Position numbers and translations under genes: made by a program
Notes under the pieces: model-generated
Told to the model about the DNA's origin: nothing
Seen by the model: the letters and a program-made list of their open reading frames with translations, nothing else
Databases searched by the model: none
Source: Pseudonocardia sp. MH-G8
Lineage (GTDB): Bacteria; Actinomycetota; Actinomycetes; Mycobacteriales; Pseudonocardiaceae
Direction: 5' to 3'
Assembly: GCF_002262885.1 (NCBI RefSeq)
Contig: NZ_NKYF01000016.1
Coordinates: 1 to 64,000 of the forward strand
DNA: 64,000 nt
Shown: piece after piece, positions 14,960 through 23,805 of the stretch
How positions within the stretch are numbered: position 1 is the first letter of the stretch
Layout of the letters: every line of letters begins with the position of its first letter

Positions 14960-17446
14960 TCAGCGCTTGCCGTCGCCGCTGGAGAGACCCGCGCGGCGCA
15001 GGGCGTCGGCCATCGCACTGTTCATCGGGCTGCCGCCACCCTGGCGCTGCCCGCCGCGACCGTCGCCGCCCTTGCGGTCCCCGCCGCGACCGCGGTCGCC
15101 CTGCGGCTCCCGGCGGCCGTCGCCCTTGCGGTCCCGCGGCCCGCCCTTCGGCTCGCGCCCGCCCTTCGGCTCGCGCGGCCCACGTTCCTGCTCGCGGGGC
15201 CCGCCGCGCTTCTGGCGCGCTCCCCCGCCGGCCTCGTCCTCGAGGCGCAGCGTCAGCGAGATCCGCTTGCGCGCCTCGTCGACCTCCAGCACCTTGACGC
15301 GCACGACGTCGCCGGACTTCACGACCTCGCGCGGGTCGGACACGAACTGGGTGGACATCGCCGACACGTGCACGAGCCCGTCCTGGTGCACGCCGACGTC
15401 CACGAACGCACCGAATGCCGCGACGTTGGTGACCACGCCCTCCAGCAGCATCCCCGGCTTCAGGTCGGCGATCTTGTGGACGCCCTCGGCGAAGGTGGCC
15501 GTGCGGAACGCCGGGCGCGGGTCGCGGCCGGGCTTCTCCAGCTCGGCGAGGATGTCGGTGACGGTGGGCAGCCCGAACGTCGTGTCGACGAACTCGTGAG
15601 GCTTCAGCGACTTGATCTTCTGCGCGTTGCCGATGAGCGCATCGATGTCGGTCTTGGCGCGGGCCAGGATGCGGTGCACGACCGGGTAGGCCTCGGGGTG
15701 CACGCCGGAGACGTCGAGGGGGTCGTCACCGCCGCGGATGCGCAGGAAGCCCGCGCACTGCTCGAACGCCTTCGGCCCGAGCCGCGGGACGTCGGCAAGG
15801 GCGGTGCGGGTGCGGAACGGGCCGTTCGCGTCGCGGTGCTGCACGATCTGCGACGCGAGGCCCTCGCTGATGCCCGAGACCCGGCACAGCAGCGGCACCG
15901 AGGCCATGTTGACGTCCACCCCGACGGCGTTCACGCAGTCCTCGACCACGGCGTCGAGCGAGCGCGACAGCGCCGTCTCGGCCAGGTCGTGCTGGTACTG
16001 CCCCACGCCGATCGACTTCGGGTCGATCTTGACCAGCTCGGCGAGCGGATCCTGCAGCCGCCGGGCGATCGAGACGGCGCCGCGCAGCGTCACGTCCAGG
16101 TCCGGCAGCTCCGCCGACGCGAACGCCGACGCGGAGTACACCGACGCGCCTGCCTCGCTGACCATCACCTTCGTCATCTTCAGCGCCGGGTTCGCGGCCA
16201 CCAGCTCGCCGGCGAGCTTGTCGGTCTCCCGGGACGCCGTGCCGTTGCCGATGGCGATCAGGTCGACGTCGTGCGCCACGGCGAGCTTCGTGAGGGTGGC
16301 GAGCGTGCCCTTCCAGTCGTTGCGGGGCGCGTGCGGGTAGACGGTCTCGGTGGCGACGACCTTGCCGGTGTCGTCCACCAGGGCCACCTTCACGCCGGTG
16401 CGCAGGCCCGGGTCGAGGCCCATCGTCGCGCGGCTGCCGGCAGGGGCGGCGAGCAGCAGGTCGCGCAGGTTCGCCGCGAAGACCCCGATCGCGCCCTCCT
16501 CGGCGACCGTGCGCAGGCGCACCCGGATGTCGATCGACAGGTGCATGAGGATCCGGGTGCGCCACGCCCACCGCACGGCGTCGTTCAGCCACTTGTCGGC
16601 CGGGCGGCCGAGGTCGGCGATCGCGAAGGCGGCCGCGATCGTGCGCTCGTAGTCGGTGACGACTCCTGGTTCGGCCGGTTCCGCGTCCGGCTCGAGCGCG
16701 ACGTCGAGGATCTCCTCCTTCTCCCCGCGGAAGGCCGCGAGGATCCGGTGCGAGGGGAGCTTGGTGAACGGCTCGGAGAAGTCGAAGTAGTCGGCGAACT
16801 TCGCCCCCTCGGTCTCCTTCCCCTCCCGCACCTTCGTGACCAGGATGCCGCGCGACCACACCCGCTCGCGCAGCCCGCCGATGAGGTCGGCGTCCTCGGC
16901 GAAGCGCTCGACGAGGATCGCGCGGGCGCCCTCCAGCGCGGCGGCGGCGTCGGCGACCTGCTCGTTGAGGTACTCCGCTGCGAGGGTCGCGGGGTCCTGG
17001 GCGGGGTCGGCGAGCAGCGTTTCGGCGAGCGGTTCCAGCCCGTTCTCGCGGGCGATCATGGCCTTCGTGCGGCGCTTGGGCTTGTAGGGCAGGTAGATGT
17101 CCTCGAGCCGCGCCTTGGACTCCGCGGCCAGGATCCTGGCCTCCAGGGCCTCGTCCAGCTTGCCCTGCTTGCGGATCTCGTCCAGCACGACCGTGCGGCG
17201 CTCCTCCAGCTCCCGCAGGTAGCGCAGCCGTTCCTCGAGCGTGCGCAGCTGCGCGTCGTCGAGGGCGCCGGTGGCTTCCTTGCGGTACCGGGCGATGAAC
17301 GGGACGGTCGATCCGCTGTCGAGCAGGTCGACGGCGGCGGCCACCTGGTGCGGCCGGACGCCGAGCTCGTCGGCGATGCGCTGCTGGACGGGTTGCGGGC
17401 GGAGCGGGCGCGGATCCTGCTGGGTCGGGAGCGGCGTGCTGGTCAC
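14960..17446 (-). CDS. tex: Tex, RNA-binding transcriptional accessory protein
   Basis: An 828-residue Tex protein. In order: the N-terminal Tex helical region (STVPFIARYRKEATGALDD near residue 50), the RNase H-like YqgF domain (GLDPGLRTGVKVALVDDTGK near residue 340), a helix-hairpin-helix pair (VDVNMASVPLLCRVSGIS; RLGPKAFEQCAGFLRIRGG), and a C-terminal S1 domain (GMLLEGVVTNVAAFGAFVDV near residue 655). The tail after residue 735 is a low-complexity Arg/Gly/Lys region absent from many Tex proteins. Tex binds nucleic acid and the transcription machinery and has roles in gene expression and stress tolerance. Start: GTG at 17446; GTG at 17452 is possible. It is transcribed alone. Confidence 0.95.
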   Translation of the reverse strand: MTSTPLPTQQDPRPLRPQPVQQRIADELGVRPHQVAAAVDLLDSGSTVPFIARYRKEATGALDDAQLRTLEERLRYLRELEERRTVVLDEIRKQGKLDEALEARILAAESKARLEDIYLPYKPKRRTKAMIARENGLEPLAETLLADPAQDPATLAAEYLNEQVADAAAALEGARAILVERFAEDADLIGGLRERVWSRGILVTKVREGKETEGAKFADYFDFSEPFTKLPSHRILAAFRGEKEEILDVALEPDAEPAEPGVVTDYERTIAAAFAIADLGRPADKWLNDAVRWAWRTRILMHLSIDIRVRLRTVAEEGAIGVFAANLRDLLLAAPAGSRATMGLDPGLRTGVKVALVDDTGKVVATETVYPHAPRNDWKGTLATLTKLAVAHDVDLIAIGNGTASRETDKLAGELVAANPALKMTKVMVSEAGASVYSASAFASAELPDLDVTLRGAVSIARRLQDPLAELVKIDPKSIGVGQYQHDLAETALSRSLDAVVEDCVNAVGVDVNMASVPLLCRVSGISEGLASQIVQHRDANGPFRTRTALADVPRLGPKAFEQCAGFLRIRGGDDPLDVSGVHPEAYPVVHRILARAKTDIDALIGNAQKIKSLKPHEFVDTTFGLPTVTDILAELEKPGRDPRPAFRTATFAEGVHKIADLKPGMLLEGVVTNVAAFGAFVDVGVHQDGLVHVSAMSTQFVSDPREVVKSGDVVRVKVLEVDEARKRISLTLRLEDEAGGGARQKRGGPREQERGPREPKGGREPKGGPRDRKGDGRREPQGDRGRGGDRKGGDGRGGQRQGGGSPMNSAMADALRRAGLSSGDGKR

Positions 17447-17804
17447 CCGCACATCGTCCCGGTCGCGTCGCGGCGGCGTTGCGAGGGGTGGGTGCTTCCC
17501 GCACGAGGGCGCGGCGCAACCCCGAATGCGCCGGTCCACAGAGCCGAACGGCGCAGCGGCGCCCGGCGACGCGGCGTCGCACACCGACTTCGGTGCCGCC
17601 ACACCGACTGCAGTCGGTGCGTCAGCACCACCGTCGGTGTGCGACGGCCGGCGGCCGCCACTCGCCGACCGCGTCGCGCCCGCACACCGACATCCGCGTC
17701 CGCGCACCGACATCCGCGTCCGCGCACCGACTTCGGTGCTCACGCACTGACTGCAGTCGGTGCGTGAGCGCCACGATCGGTGTGCCAGCAGACCGGCCGG
17801 GCCG
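17447..17804. repeat. 358-base spacer with CACCGAC palindromes and tandem repeats
   Basis: No gene is seen. CACCGACTGCAGTCGGTG at 17602-17619 is a perfect 18-base palindrome. A related 32-base near-perfect palindrome, one mismatched pair, spans 17738-17769. Between them CGCACACCGACATCCGCGTC (17681-17700) is followed by CGCGCACCGACATCCGCGTC (17701-17720) and a third, diverging unit (17721-17740). CACCGACTTCGGTG-type hairpins add further copies of the CACCGAC core. The spacer must hold the tex promoter and the terminator of the minus-strand operon upstream of it. Confidence 0.7.
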
Positions 17805-18311
17805 TCAGGCGGGCGCCGGCCGCACGTGGGCCAGCGCCGCCTCCAGGTTCGCCTCCGCGTCGTCCAGCGAGTCCAGCCGCAGTACCGGCTCGCTCCACGG
17901 CTCGTACTCGCGGGCACGCACGTCCGCCCAGGTGGGCTCGCGCAGCGCCAGGCCGCGGGCGCGGGCCTGCAACCGCGCGCGGTGGACGGCCGGGTCCGAG
18001 CACACGACCTCCACGACGGCCCGCCGGGCGCCGCGGCGCTCCGCGAGCGCGCGCCACTGCTCCCGCGCAGGCGTGACCGCGTTGACGGCGTCGACCACCA
18101 CCGGCACGCCTGCGGCGAGCGCGTCGTCGGCAACGACCTCGGCCGCGAGGTAGGCCGCGAGGCCGGTGGGCCCGTCGACGCCGGCCCGCAGCATCGCGTC
18201 CTCCAGGAGGTCCACCACCACGAGCGCGGCCCCCAGCCGCCGGGCCAGCGGGCGGGCGAGCGCGGACTTCCCGCTGCCCGGGAGCCCGGCGAGCACGACC
18301 AGGACGGTCAC
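17805..18311 (-). CDS. P-loop ATP-binding protein (kinase-like)
   Basis: A 168-residue single-domain P-loop protein. Walker A is LAGLPGSGKSALARPLARRL at residues 6-25, and the Walker-B-like strand is VVVDAVNAV near residue 85. It resembles the AAA_33 or zeta-toxin-like small-molecule kinase group. A role as a toxin is not supported, because there is no antitoxin neighbour. The GTG start overlaps the stop of the RNA methyltransferase gene by four bases (GTGA), so it is co-translated with it. Function unknown; a nucleoside, sugar or tRNA-modifying kinase is possible. Confidence 0.75.
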   Translation of the reverse strand: MTVLVVLAGLPGSGKSALARPLARRLGAALVVVDLLEDAMLRAGVDGPTGLAAYLAAEVVADDALAAGVPVVVDAVNAVTPAREQWRALAERRGARRAVVEVVCSDPAVHRARLQARARGLALREPTWADVRAREYEPWSEPVLRLDSLDDAEANLEAALAHVRPAPA

Positions 18312-19462
18312 ACCCGGCTCAGCAGGGCCACCGACTCGAAGTGGTGCGTCATCGGGAACGCGTCGAACGCACGCAGCTCGTCCAGGCGGTAGCCGCGCCC
18401 GGTGAACAACGACAGGTCCCGCGCGAGCGCCGCAGGGTCGCACGCCACGTGCACGACGCGGTCCGGCTCCCGCGCGCACAGCGCCTCGACCAGGTTGCGG
18501 CCCAGCCCGCGCCGCGGCGGGTCCGCCACCACCACGTCGGGACGGCCGGTGAGCCCGCCGAGCACCTGCTCGACCCGTCCGACGCGCCAGCCCACCTGGG
18601 GCAGGTCGGCCAGCGCGGCACGACCGTCGGCCACGGCCTGGCGCGCCGACTCGACCACCGTGACCGCGCCGTCGCGCCCGACCTGCCCGGCGAGCACCGC
18701 GGCGAAGAGCCCGACGCCGCCGTAGAGATCCCACGCCGTGCCGCCGGACGGTGCGGCCGCCCACTCCCCCACGACGCTCGCGAGCGCGTCCGGCAGCGCC
18801 GGGTGGACCTGCCAGAAGACGCCCGGCGTGAGCCGCCACTCCCGCCCGGCGGCGCGCTGCACCACCGGGCCGCTTGCGCCGACGTGCACATCGCCCTCCG
18901 CGTCGACGGCCACCTCGACCTCGCCGCCCGGCTCGAACCGGCGCTCCAGAACCGGCGGCAGCGCCCCCGCGGGCGCGATCGGGCAGTCGGCGATCGGCAG
19001 GACGTCGTGGCTGCGGTGCGCACGCAGCCCCGGCCGGCCCACCGCGTCGACCGCCAGCCGCACCCGGTGGCGCCAGCCCAGCGCGCCACCCGGCAGCTCC
19101 TCGACCTCCACCGCGCGCTCGATCCCGGCGAGCCTGCGCAACTGCTCGGCGAGCACCTCGCCCTTCAGCCTGCGTTGCAGGGCGGGGTCGGCGTGCTGGA
19201 AGTCGCAGCCCCCGCAGCCGCCCGCCCGCGCCCACACGCAGGGCGCGGGCACCCGCTGCGGTGCCGCCTCCCGCACGGACACCGCATCGGCCCGGCAGAA
19301 GGCCCCGCCACCGTCCTCGACGACGACGGCGAGCACCCGCTCACCGGGCAACGCGTGCCGGACGAACACCACGCGGCCCTCGTGCCGGGCCACGCAGTGC
19401 CCGCCGTGGGCGACGGGCCCGACCTCGAGCTCCAGAAAGCGGTCGGTCCAGTCCGTGTCCAT
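18308..19462 (-). CDS. RNA (uracil-5-)-methyltransferase, TrmA/RlmD family
   Basis: A 384-residue SAM-dependent RNA m5U methyltransferase. Residues 5-60 form a TRAM RNA-binding domain (LELEVGPVAHGGHCVARHEG). The iron-sulfur Cys cluster is CVWARAGGCGGC near residues 80-91 with a fourth Cys later at IADCPIAP. SAM motifs are WDLYGGVGLFAAVLAG near residue 245 and VVVADPPRRGLG near 312. The catalytic Cys is in HVACDPAALARD near 340 and the general base Glu in HHFESVALL at the end. It matches the M. tuberculosis Rv2689c position beside the APC transporter. Whether the target is 23S rRNA or tRNA cannot be told from sequence alone. ATG start. Confidence 0.9.
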   Translation of the reverse strand: MDTDWTDRFLELEVGPVAHGGHCVARHEGRVVFVRHALPGERVLAVVVEDGGGAFCRADAVSVREAAPQRVPAPCVWARAGGCGGCDFQHADPALQRRLKGEVLAEQLRRLAGIERAVEVEELPGGALGWRHRVRLAVDAVGRPGLRAHRSHDVLPIADCPIAPAGALPPVLERRFEPGGEVEVAVDAEGDVHVGASGPVVQRAAGREWRLTPGVFWQVHPALPDALASVVGEWAAAPSGGTAWDLYGGVGLFAAVLAGQVGRDGAVTVVESARQAVADGRAALADLPQVGWRVGRVEQVLGGLTGRPDVVVADPPRRGLGRNLVEALCAREPDRVVHVACDPAALARDLSLFTGRGYRLDELRAFDAFPMTHHFESVALLSRV

Positions 19463-19590
19463 GGCCTCCGCTCCGCTCCGGCGGCTCGCGGGCCCTTCAG
19501 GCACCGCCCCGCTCCTCCGGTGCTCGGTCGCTCGTTCCTCGCTCCCTGCGCGCCTCCCCCGCGGAACGGCACCGGCCCGCTCGCGCTCGT

Positions 19591-21639
19591 TCACGTGCGC
19601 CGCTGCCCGGTTGCCGTCTTCGCCGGGGGCGGCGGCGTCCCGGGGTCGCGGGTGACGGGCTCGTAACCGCGCCGCGACGATCCGGGCGGCGTCTCCGGCC
19701 GCCGCGCGACCATCCGCTCGGACGAGCGCAGCTGCCACGGCACGCTCGTGACCATCACCCCGGGCTGGAACAGCAGCCTGCCCTTGAGCCGCAGCGCGCT
19801 CTGGTTGTGCAGGATCTGCTCCCACCAGTGGCCGACGACGTACTCGGGGATGAACACCGTGACGACGTCGCGGGGGTTGTCGCCGCGGATGCGCTTGACG
19901 TAGTCCAGCACCGGTTTGGTGATCTCCCGGTAGGGCGACTCGACGACCTTGAGCGGCACCGGGAGCCGGCGCTTGTCCCAGTCACGCATGAGCCGCTTGG
20001 TGTCCGCGTCGTCGACGTTGACCGTGACGGCCTCCAGCACGTCCGGGCGGGTGGCCCGGGCGTAGGCGAGCGCGCGCAGCGTCGGCTTGTGCAGCGTGGA
20101 CACCAGCACGATCGCATGGTTGCGCGAGGGCAGCACGGTGTCGGGCTCGCCGGCAACCAGCTCGGCCGACACGCGGTCGTAGTGGCGCCGGATCGCCTGC
20201 ATCAGCACGTAGAACACGGCCATCGCGGCGATGGCGATCCAGGCGCCGCGGGTGAACTTGGTGAGGAGCACGACGACGAGCACGACCCCCGTCAGCACCG
20301 CACCGAACCCGTTGATGGCCCGCGCGCGATACATGCGGCGCCGGGCGGCCGGATCGGTCTCGCGAGCGAGCAGCCGGTTCCAGTGCCGCAGCATCCCGGC
20401 CTGGCTGAGCGTGAACGAGGTGAACACACCCACCGTGTACAGCGCGATGAGCCGGGTGACCTCGGCCTGGAACCCGACGACCAGCACGATCGCCACGGCG
20501 GCCAGCACGAGGATGCCGTTGGAGTAGGCGAGCCGATCGCCGCGGGTGTGCAGCTGGCGGGGCAGGTAGCGGTCCTGAGACAGGATCGACCCGAGCACCG
20601 GGAAGCCGTTGTAGGCGGTGTTGGCGGCGAGCACGAGGATCAGCGCGGTGACCACCACGACGAAGTAGAAGCCGACGCGGAAGTCGTCGAACACGGCGTC
20701 GGCGAGCTGCGCCACCAGCGTCTGCTGCACGTAGCCGGACGGGGCGCCCACGAGCTGGGTGGCGGGAGACTCGGCGATCTTGGCTCCGGTGAGCTGCGCG
20801 AGCACGATCAGCCCGGAGAACAGCGCCACCGAGATCCCGCCGAGCAGCAGGAGCGTGGCGGCGGCGTTGCGCGACTTCGGCTTCCGGAAGGCGGGCACAC
20901 CGTTGCTGATCGCCTCGACGCCCGTGAGCGCCGCGCACCCCTGGGTGAACGAGCGCAGCACGAGCAACGCCAGTGCGAGGCCGGTGAGCGCGTCGCCCTG
21001 GGCGACCAGCTCGAGATCGGCGCTGGGGGCGCGCACGTCCTCGCCGAACGCCAGGATGCGGGTCAGACCCCAGATGATCATCGAGCCGACGCCCAGCATG
21101 AACGCGTACGTCGGGATCGCGAACGCGACGCCCGACTCGCGCACGCCGCGCAGGTTGATCGCGGTGAGCAGCAGGATCGCCACCACCGCGAAGGCCGCCC
21201 GGTGCTCGGCGACGAAGGGGACCAGCGCCCCGACGTTGGCCGCCGCCGCGGAGATCGAGACGGCGACGGTGAGCGTGTAGTCAACGAGCAGCGCGCTCGC
21301 GACCGTGAGCCCGGCGCGGCGCCCGAGGTTCACCGTGGCGACCTCGTAGTCGCCGCCGCCCGACGGGTAGGCCTGCACGTTCTGCCGATAGCTGGTGACC
21401 ACCGTGAGCAGCACGACCACGACGGCGAGCCCGACCCACGGCGAGAACACGTACGCAGACAGGCCGGCGACCGACAGCGTCAGGAAGATCTCCTCGGGCG
21501 CGTAGGCGACCGAGGACATCGCGTCGGAGGCGAAGACGGGCAGCGCGATCCGCTTCGGGAGCAGGGTCTGGGCGAGACGGTCGCTGCGCTGCGGCCGCCC
21601 GACGAGGACGCGCTTGACGGCGACGCCGAGCTTGGGCAC
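19591..21639 (-). CDS. APC-superfamily transporter, KimA-like
   Basis: A 682-residue membrane protein with about twelve hydrophobic segments (residues 45-500) and a soluble C-terminal domain of about 170 residues (HAIVLVSTLHKPTLRALAYA, then VTVFIPEYVVGHWWEQILH). The N-terminal FASDAMSSVAYAPEEI and TSYRQNVQAYPSGGGDYEVA are hallmarks of the KimA/Rv2690c branch. KimA of Bacillus subtilis is a high-affinity potassium:proton symporter controlled by c-di-AMP. Potassium as substrate fits the divergent ceoB-ceoC genes, which encode Trk-type regulatory proteins. GTG start, with a leaderless TAGGCT -10 box six bases upstream. The tail is Pro/Arg-rich. Confidence 0.85.
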   Translation of the reverse strand: MPKLGVAVKRVLVGRPQRSDRLAQTLLPKRIALPVFASDAMSSVAYAPEEIFLTLSVAGLSAYVFSPWVGLAVVVVLLTVVTSYRQNVQAYPSGGGDYEVATVNLGRRAGLTVASALLVDYTLTVAVSISAAAANVGALVPFVAEHRAAFAVVAILLLTAINLRGVRESGVAFAIPTYAFMLGVGSMIIWGLTRILAFGEDVRAPSADLELVAQGDALTGLALALLVLRSFTQGCAALTGVEAISNGVPAFRKPKSRNAAATLLLLGGISVALFSGLIVLAQLTGAKIAESPATQLVGAPSGYVQQTLVAQLADAVFDDFRVGFYFVVVVTALILVLAANTAYNGFPVLGSILSQDRYLPRQLHTRGDRLAYSNGILVLAAVAIVLVVGFQAEVTRLIALYTVGVFTSFTLSQAGMLRHWNRLLARETDPAARRRMYRARAINGFGAVLTGVVLVVVLLTKFTRGAWIAIAAMAVFYVLMQAIRRHYDRVSAELVAGEPDTVLPSRNHAIVLVSTLHKPTLRALAYARATRPDVLEAVTVNVDDADTKRLMRDWDKRRLPVPLKVVESPYREITKPVLDYVKRIRGDNPRDVVTVFIPEYVVGHWWEQILHNQSALRLKGRLLFQPGVMVTSVPWQLRSSERMVARRPETPPGSSRRGYEPVTRDPGTPPPPAKTATGQRRT

Positions 21640-21645
21640 CGCGAA

Positions 21646-21682
21646 AGCCTATGCGGTGCGCGGCGCGGCGACGCGATAGCGT
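21646..21682. promoter_or_regulatory. divergent -10 boxes for the APC and ceoB genes
   Basis: On the minus strand TAGGCT (21646-21651) precedes the APC GTG by six bases (leaderless). On the plus strand TAGCGT (21677-21682) would start a short ceoB leader that contains a GGGAGGA ribosome site ahead of the GTG at 21708. Confidence 0.45.
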
Positions 21683-21707
21683 TCCCGCGACCCCTGGGAG
21701 GAAGTGC

Positions 21708-22370
21708 GTGTACGTCGTGATCATGGGGTGCGGCCGTGTCGGCTCCGCCCTGACGGCCGGCCTCGAGCGGCTCGGCCACGAGGTCGCGGTGATCGACCGC
21801 AACCGGCAGGCCTTCCGCAGGCTGGGCCCGGACTTCCGGGGCACCCAGGTCATCGGCGAGGGCTACCACCGCGAGGTCCTCGTCGAGGCCGGGGTCGAGC
21901 GCGCCCAGGCGTTCGCCGCCGTCTCCAGCGGGGACAACTCCAACATCATCTCCGCGCGCGTCGCCCGCGAGACGTTCGGCGTGGAGCGCGTCGTCGCCCG
22001 GATCTACGACGCGAAGCGCGCCGCGGTCTACGAGCGGCTCGGCATCCCGACCGTCGCGACCGTGCCGTGGAGCACCGACCGGCTGATGCGGATGCTGCTC
22101 CCCGACGGCGTCGCCTCGGCCTGGCGCGAGCCGACCGGCACCGTCGCGATCCTGCCGCTGCCCGTGCACGAGGACTGGGTGGGCCGCTCGGTGCGGGAGC
22201 TGGAGACCGCGGCCGGATGCCGGGTGGCGTTCATCGTGCGCTTCGGCACCGGCGTGCTGCCCGGCCCGGAGACCGCCGTGCAGGCCGAGGACACCGTCTA
22301 CGTGGCCGCGGTCTCGGGCACGGTCAGCGACGTCACCGCGGCGGCCGCCGCACCCCCGCAGGAGGGCTGA
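21708..22370 (+). CDS. ceoB: TrkA/RCK potassium uptake regulatory protein CeoB
   Basis: A 220-residue Trk-type regulator: an N-terminal Rossmann RCK_N domain (MGCGRVGSALTAGL, with Asp at the end of strand 2 in VAVIDRNRQAF) and a C-terminal RCK_C domain from about residue 135. These proteins bind NAD(H) or adenine nucleotides and gate potassium transporters at the membrane. Start is GTG, preceded by a good GGGAGGA. The gene is five bases upstream of ceoC. Gene pair and orientation match M. tuberculosis ceoB-ceoC (Rv2691-Rv2692). Confidence 0.92.
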   Translation: MYVVIMGCGRVGSALTAGLERLGHEVAVIDRNRQAFRRLGPDFRGTQVIGEGYHREVLVEAGVERAQAFAAVSSGDNSNIISARVARETFGVERVVARIYDAKRAAVYERLGIPTVATVPWSTDRLMRMLLPDGVASAWREPTGTVAILPLPVHEDWVGRSVRELETAAGCRVAFIVRFGTGVLPGPETAVQAEDTVYVAAVSGTVSDVTAAAAAPPQEG

Positions 22371-22375
22371 GGAGG

Positions 22376-23032
22376 ATGCGCATCGCGATCGCGGGTGCCG
22401 GAGCCGTCGGGCGGTCCATCGCACTGGAGCTCGTGGAGAACAAGCACCAGGTGATGCTCATCGAACGCGAGCTCGCGAACATCGAGCCGGAGGCGGTGGA
22501 GCGCGCCGAATGGGTGCACGCCGACGCCTGCGAGCTGGCCTCGCTGGAGGAGGCCGGGATGGAGGGCTGCGACGTCGTCATCGCCGCCACCGGCGACGAC
22601 AAGGTCAACCTCGTGGTCTCGCTGCTGGCGAAGACGGAGTTCGCGGTGCGGCGCGTCGTCGCCCGCGTCAACGACCCGCGCAACGAGTGGCTGTTCAGCG
22701 ACAACTGGGGCGTCGACGTCGCGGTGTCCACCCCACGGCTGCTGGCCGCGCTCGTCGAGGAGGCCGTGGCCGTCGGCGACCTCGTGCGGCTGATGACGTT
22801 CCGGCAGGGTCAGGCCAACCTCGTGGAGGTCACCCTCCCGGAGGACACTCCGCTGGCCGGGCGGCCGGTCAAGGCCCTGCGACTGCCCCCCGACTCCGCG
22901 CTCGTGGTGATCCTGCGCGGCGGCCGCGTGATCGTCCCGCAGTCCGACGATGCGCTCGAGCCGGGCGACGAGCTGCTGTTCGTGGCCACCTCCGCGGTGG
23001 AGGAGGAGATCCACGCCGCTCTGGCCCGGTGA
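22376..23032 (+). CDS. ceoC: TrkA/RCK potassium uptake regulatory protein CeoC
   Basis: A 218-residue paralogue of CeoB. RCK_N has GAGAVGRSIALELVENKHQV with Glu rather than Asp at the end of strand 2 (IERE), and RCK_C begins near residue 137 (VEVTLPEDTPLAGRPVKAL). The ATG is preceded by GAGGGCTGAGG, overlapping the end of ceoB, so the pair is translationally coupled. The two proteins may form a hetero-oligomeric ring regulating a potassium permease. No TrkG/H channel gene is in the window; the divergent KimA-like transporter is the obvious candidate partner. Confidence 0.92.
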   Translation: MRIAIAGAGAVGRSIALELVENKHQVMLIERELANIEPEAVERAEWVHADACELASLEEAGMEGCDVVIAATGDDKVNLVVSLLAKTEFAVRRVVARVNDPRNEWLFSDNWGVDVAVSTPRLLAALVEEAVAVGDLVRLMTFRQGQANLVEVTLPEDTPLAGRPVKALRLPPDSALVVILRGGRVIVPQSDDALEPGDELLFVATSAVEEEIHAALAR

Positions 23033-23132
23033 CGACGAGCCGGCGCGCGAGAAGCACGTCAGCGCGGTCACGAGGACCCTGGCGTACGGCTCAGGCCCGT
23101 CGTCGCATGATCCAGTGGCGAACGGCGGGGTC
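23033..23132. other. convergent spacer with one copy of the TACGGCTCA element
   Basis: This 100-base spacer between ceoC and the DUF3159 gene carries AGCACGTCAGCGCGGT and TACGGCTCA, clearly related to the elements at 10926-10975. No clean hairpin is seen. Confidence 0.4.
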
Positions 23133-23783
23133 TCAGGCGGGCGACGGCTCCCGGCCCGCCCTGCGGACCGCCCAGACCGTGCCCAGCAGCGCGAGCCCGA
23201 CCAGCGGGTAGCCCATCGCGAGCCGGGCGATGCCCAGCCAGGTGGCCTCGTCGGCGTTGTAGAGCCAACCCTGCACGACCACGCGGGCGGCGAACACGAG
23301 CGTCCACAGGACGCTGGCGAACGTGTAGGCCCGCAGCAGCCTGCGATCGGCCCGCCAGGACTGGTCGTGGCCGTTGATGGCATGCCACACCACGCCCGCC
23401 AGCGGCCGGCGGACCAGCACCGAGACCAGGAACGCGAGCCCGCACACGGCGCTGAACAGCAGCCCGGGCAGGTAGAAGCCGCGCGCCTCGCCGGTGCGGT
23501 AGGCGATGAACGCGGCGATCCCCACCGCGAACAGACCCGAGACGGCCGGCTGGAGTGCTTGCTTGCGCACGGCCCGCCAGACCCCGAGCACGACGCCGGC
23601 CACGATCGCCGCGATCAGCGCGGGCTGCAACCCGGCCAGGATGTTCGTGACGACGAAGACCGCGACCGGGATCGTGGAGGCGACGACGCCCTGCACGCCG
23701 CCCATCTGCTCCAGCAGCGGAGGGAACTCGCTCTCGCGGGGCCGGCCGTCGGTCTCGGGCTCCGGGGTGGGGCCTGCGGTCAC
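23133..23783 (-). CDS. DUF3159 membrane protein
   Basis: A 216-residue integral membrane protein of the DUF3159 family, found in actinobacteria (Rv2693c-type). The N-terminal 30 residues are hydrophilic, then five or six hydrophobic segments follow, starting VVASTIPVAVFVVTNILAGL. The conserved family region includes RRPLAGVVWHAINGHDQSWR near residue 130 and RVVVQGWLYNADEATWLGI near 175. Function unknown. GTG start with GAGGAG upstream. It lies 22 bases after the OB-fold gene and both are probably in one transcript. Confidence 0.85.
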   Translation of the reverse strand: MTAGPTPEPETDGRPRESEFPPLLEQMGGVQGVVASTIPVAVFVVTNILAGLQPALIAAIVAGVVLGVWRAVRKQALQPAVSGLFAVGIAAFIAYRTGEARGFYLPGLLFSAVCGLAFLVSVLVRRPLAGVVWHAINGHDQSWRADRRLLRAYTFASVLWTLVFAARVVVQGWLYNADEATWLGIARLAMGYPLVGLALLGTVWAVRRAGREPSPA

Positions 23784-23805
23784 GGCGCTCCTCGGTGTCG
23801 GGTGC

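Noticed and set aside
13133..17767. Plus-strand frame of about 1,540 codons opposite the LLM oxidoreductase and tex
   Set aside because: It is antisense to two clear genes and has low-complexity His/Arg/Val composition.
17805..18311. Zeta-type toxin interpretation of the P-loop protein
   Set aside because: No epsilon-like antitoxin or plasmid-maintenance context; it is translationally coupled to an RNA methyltransferase instead.
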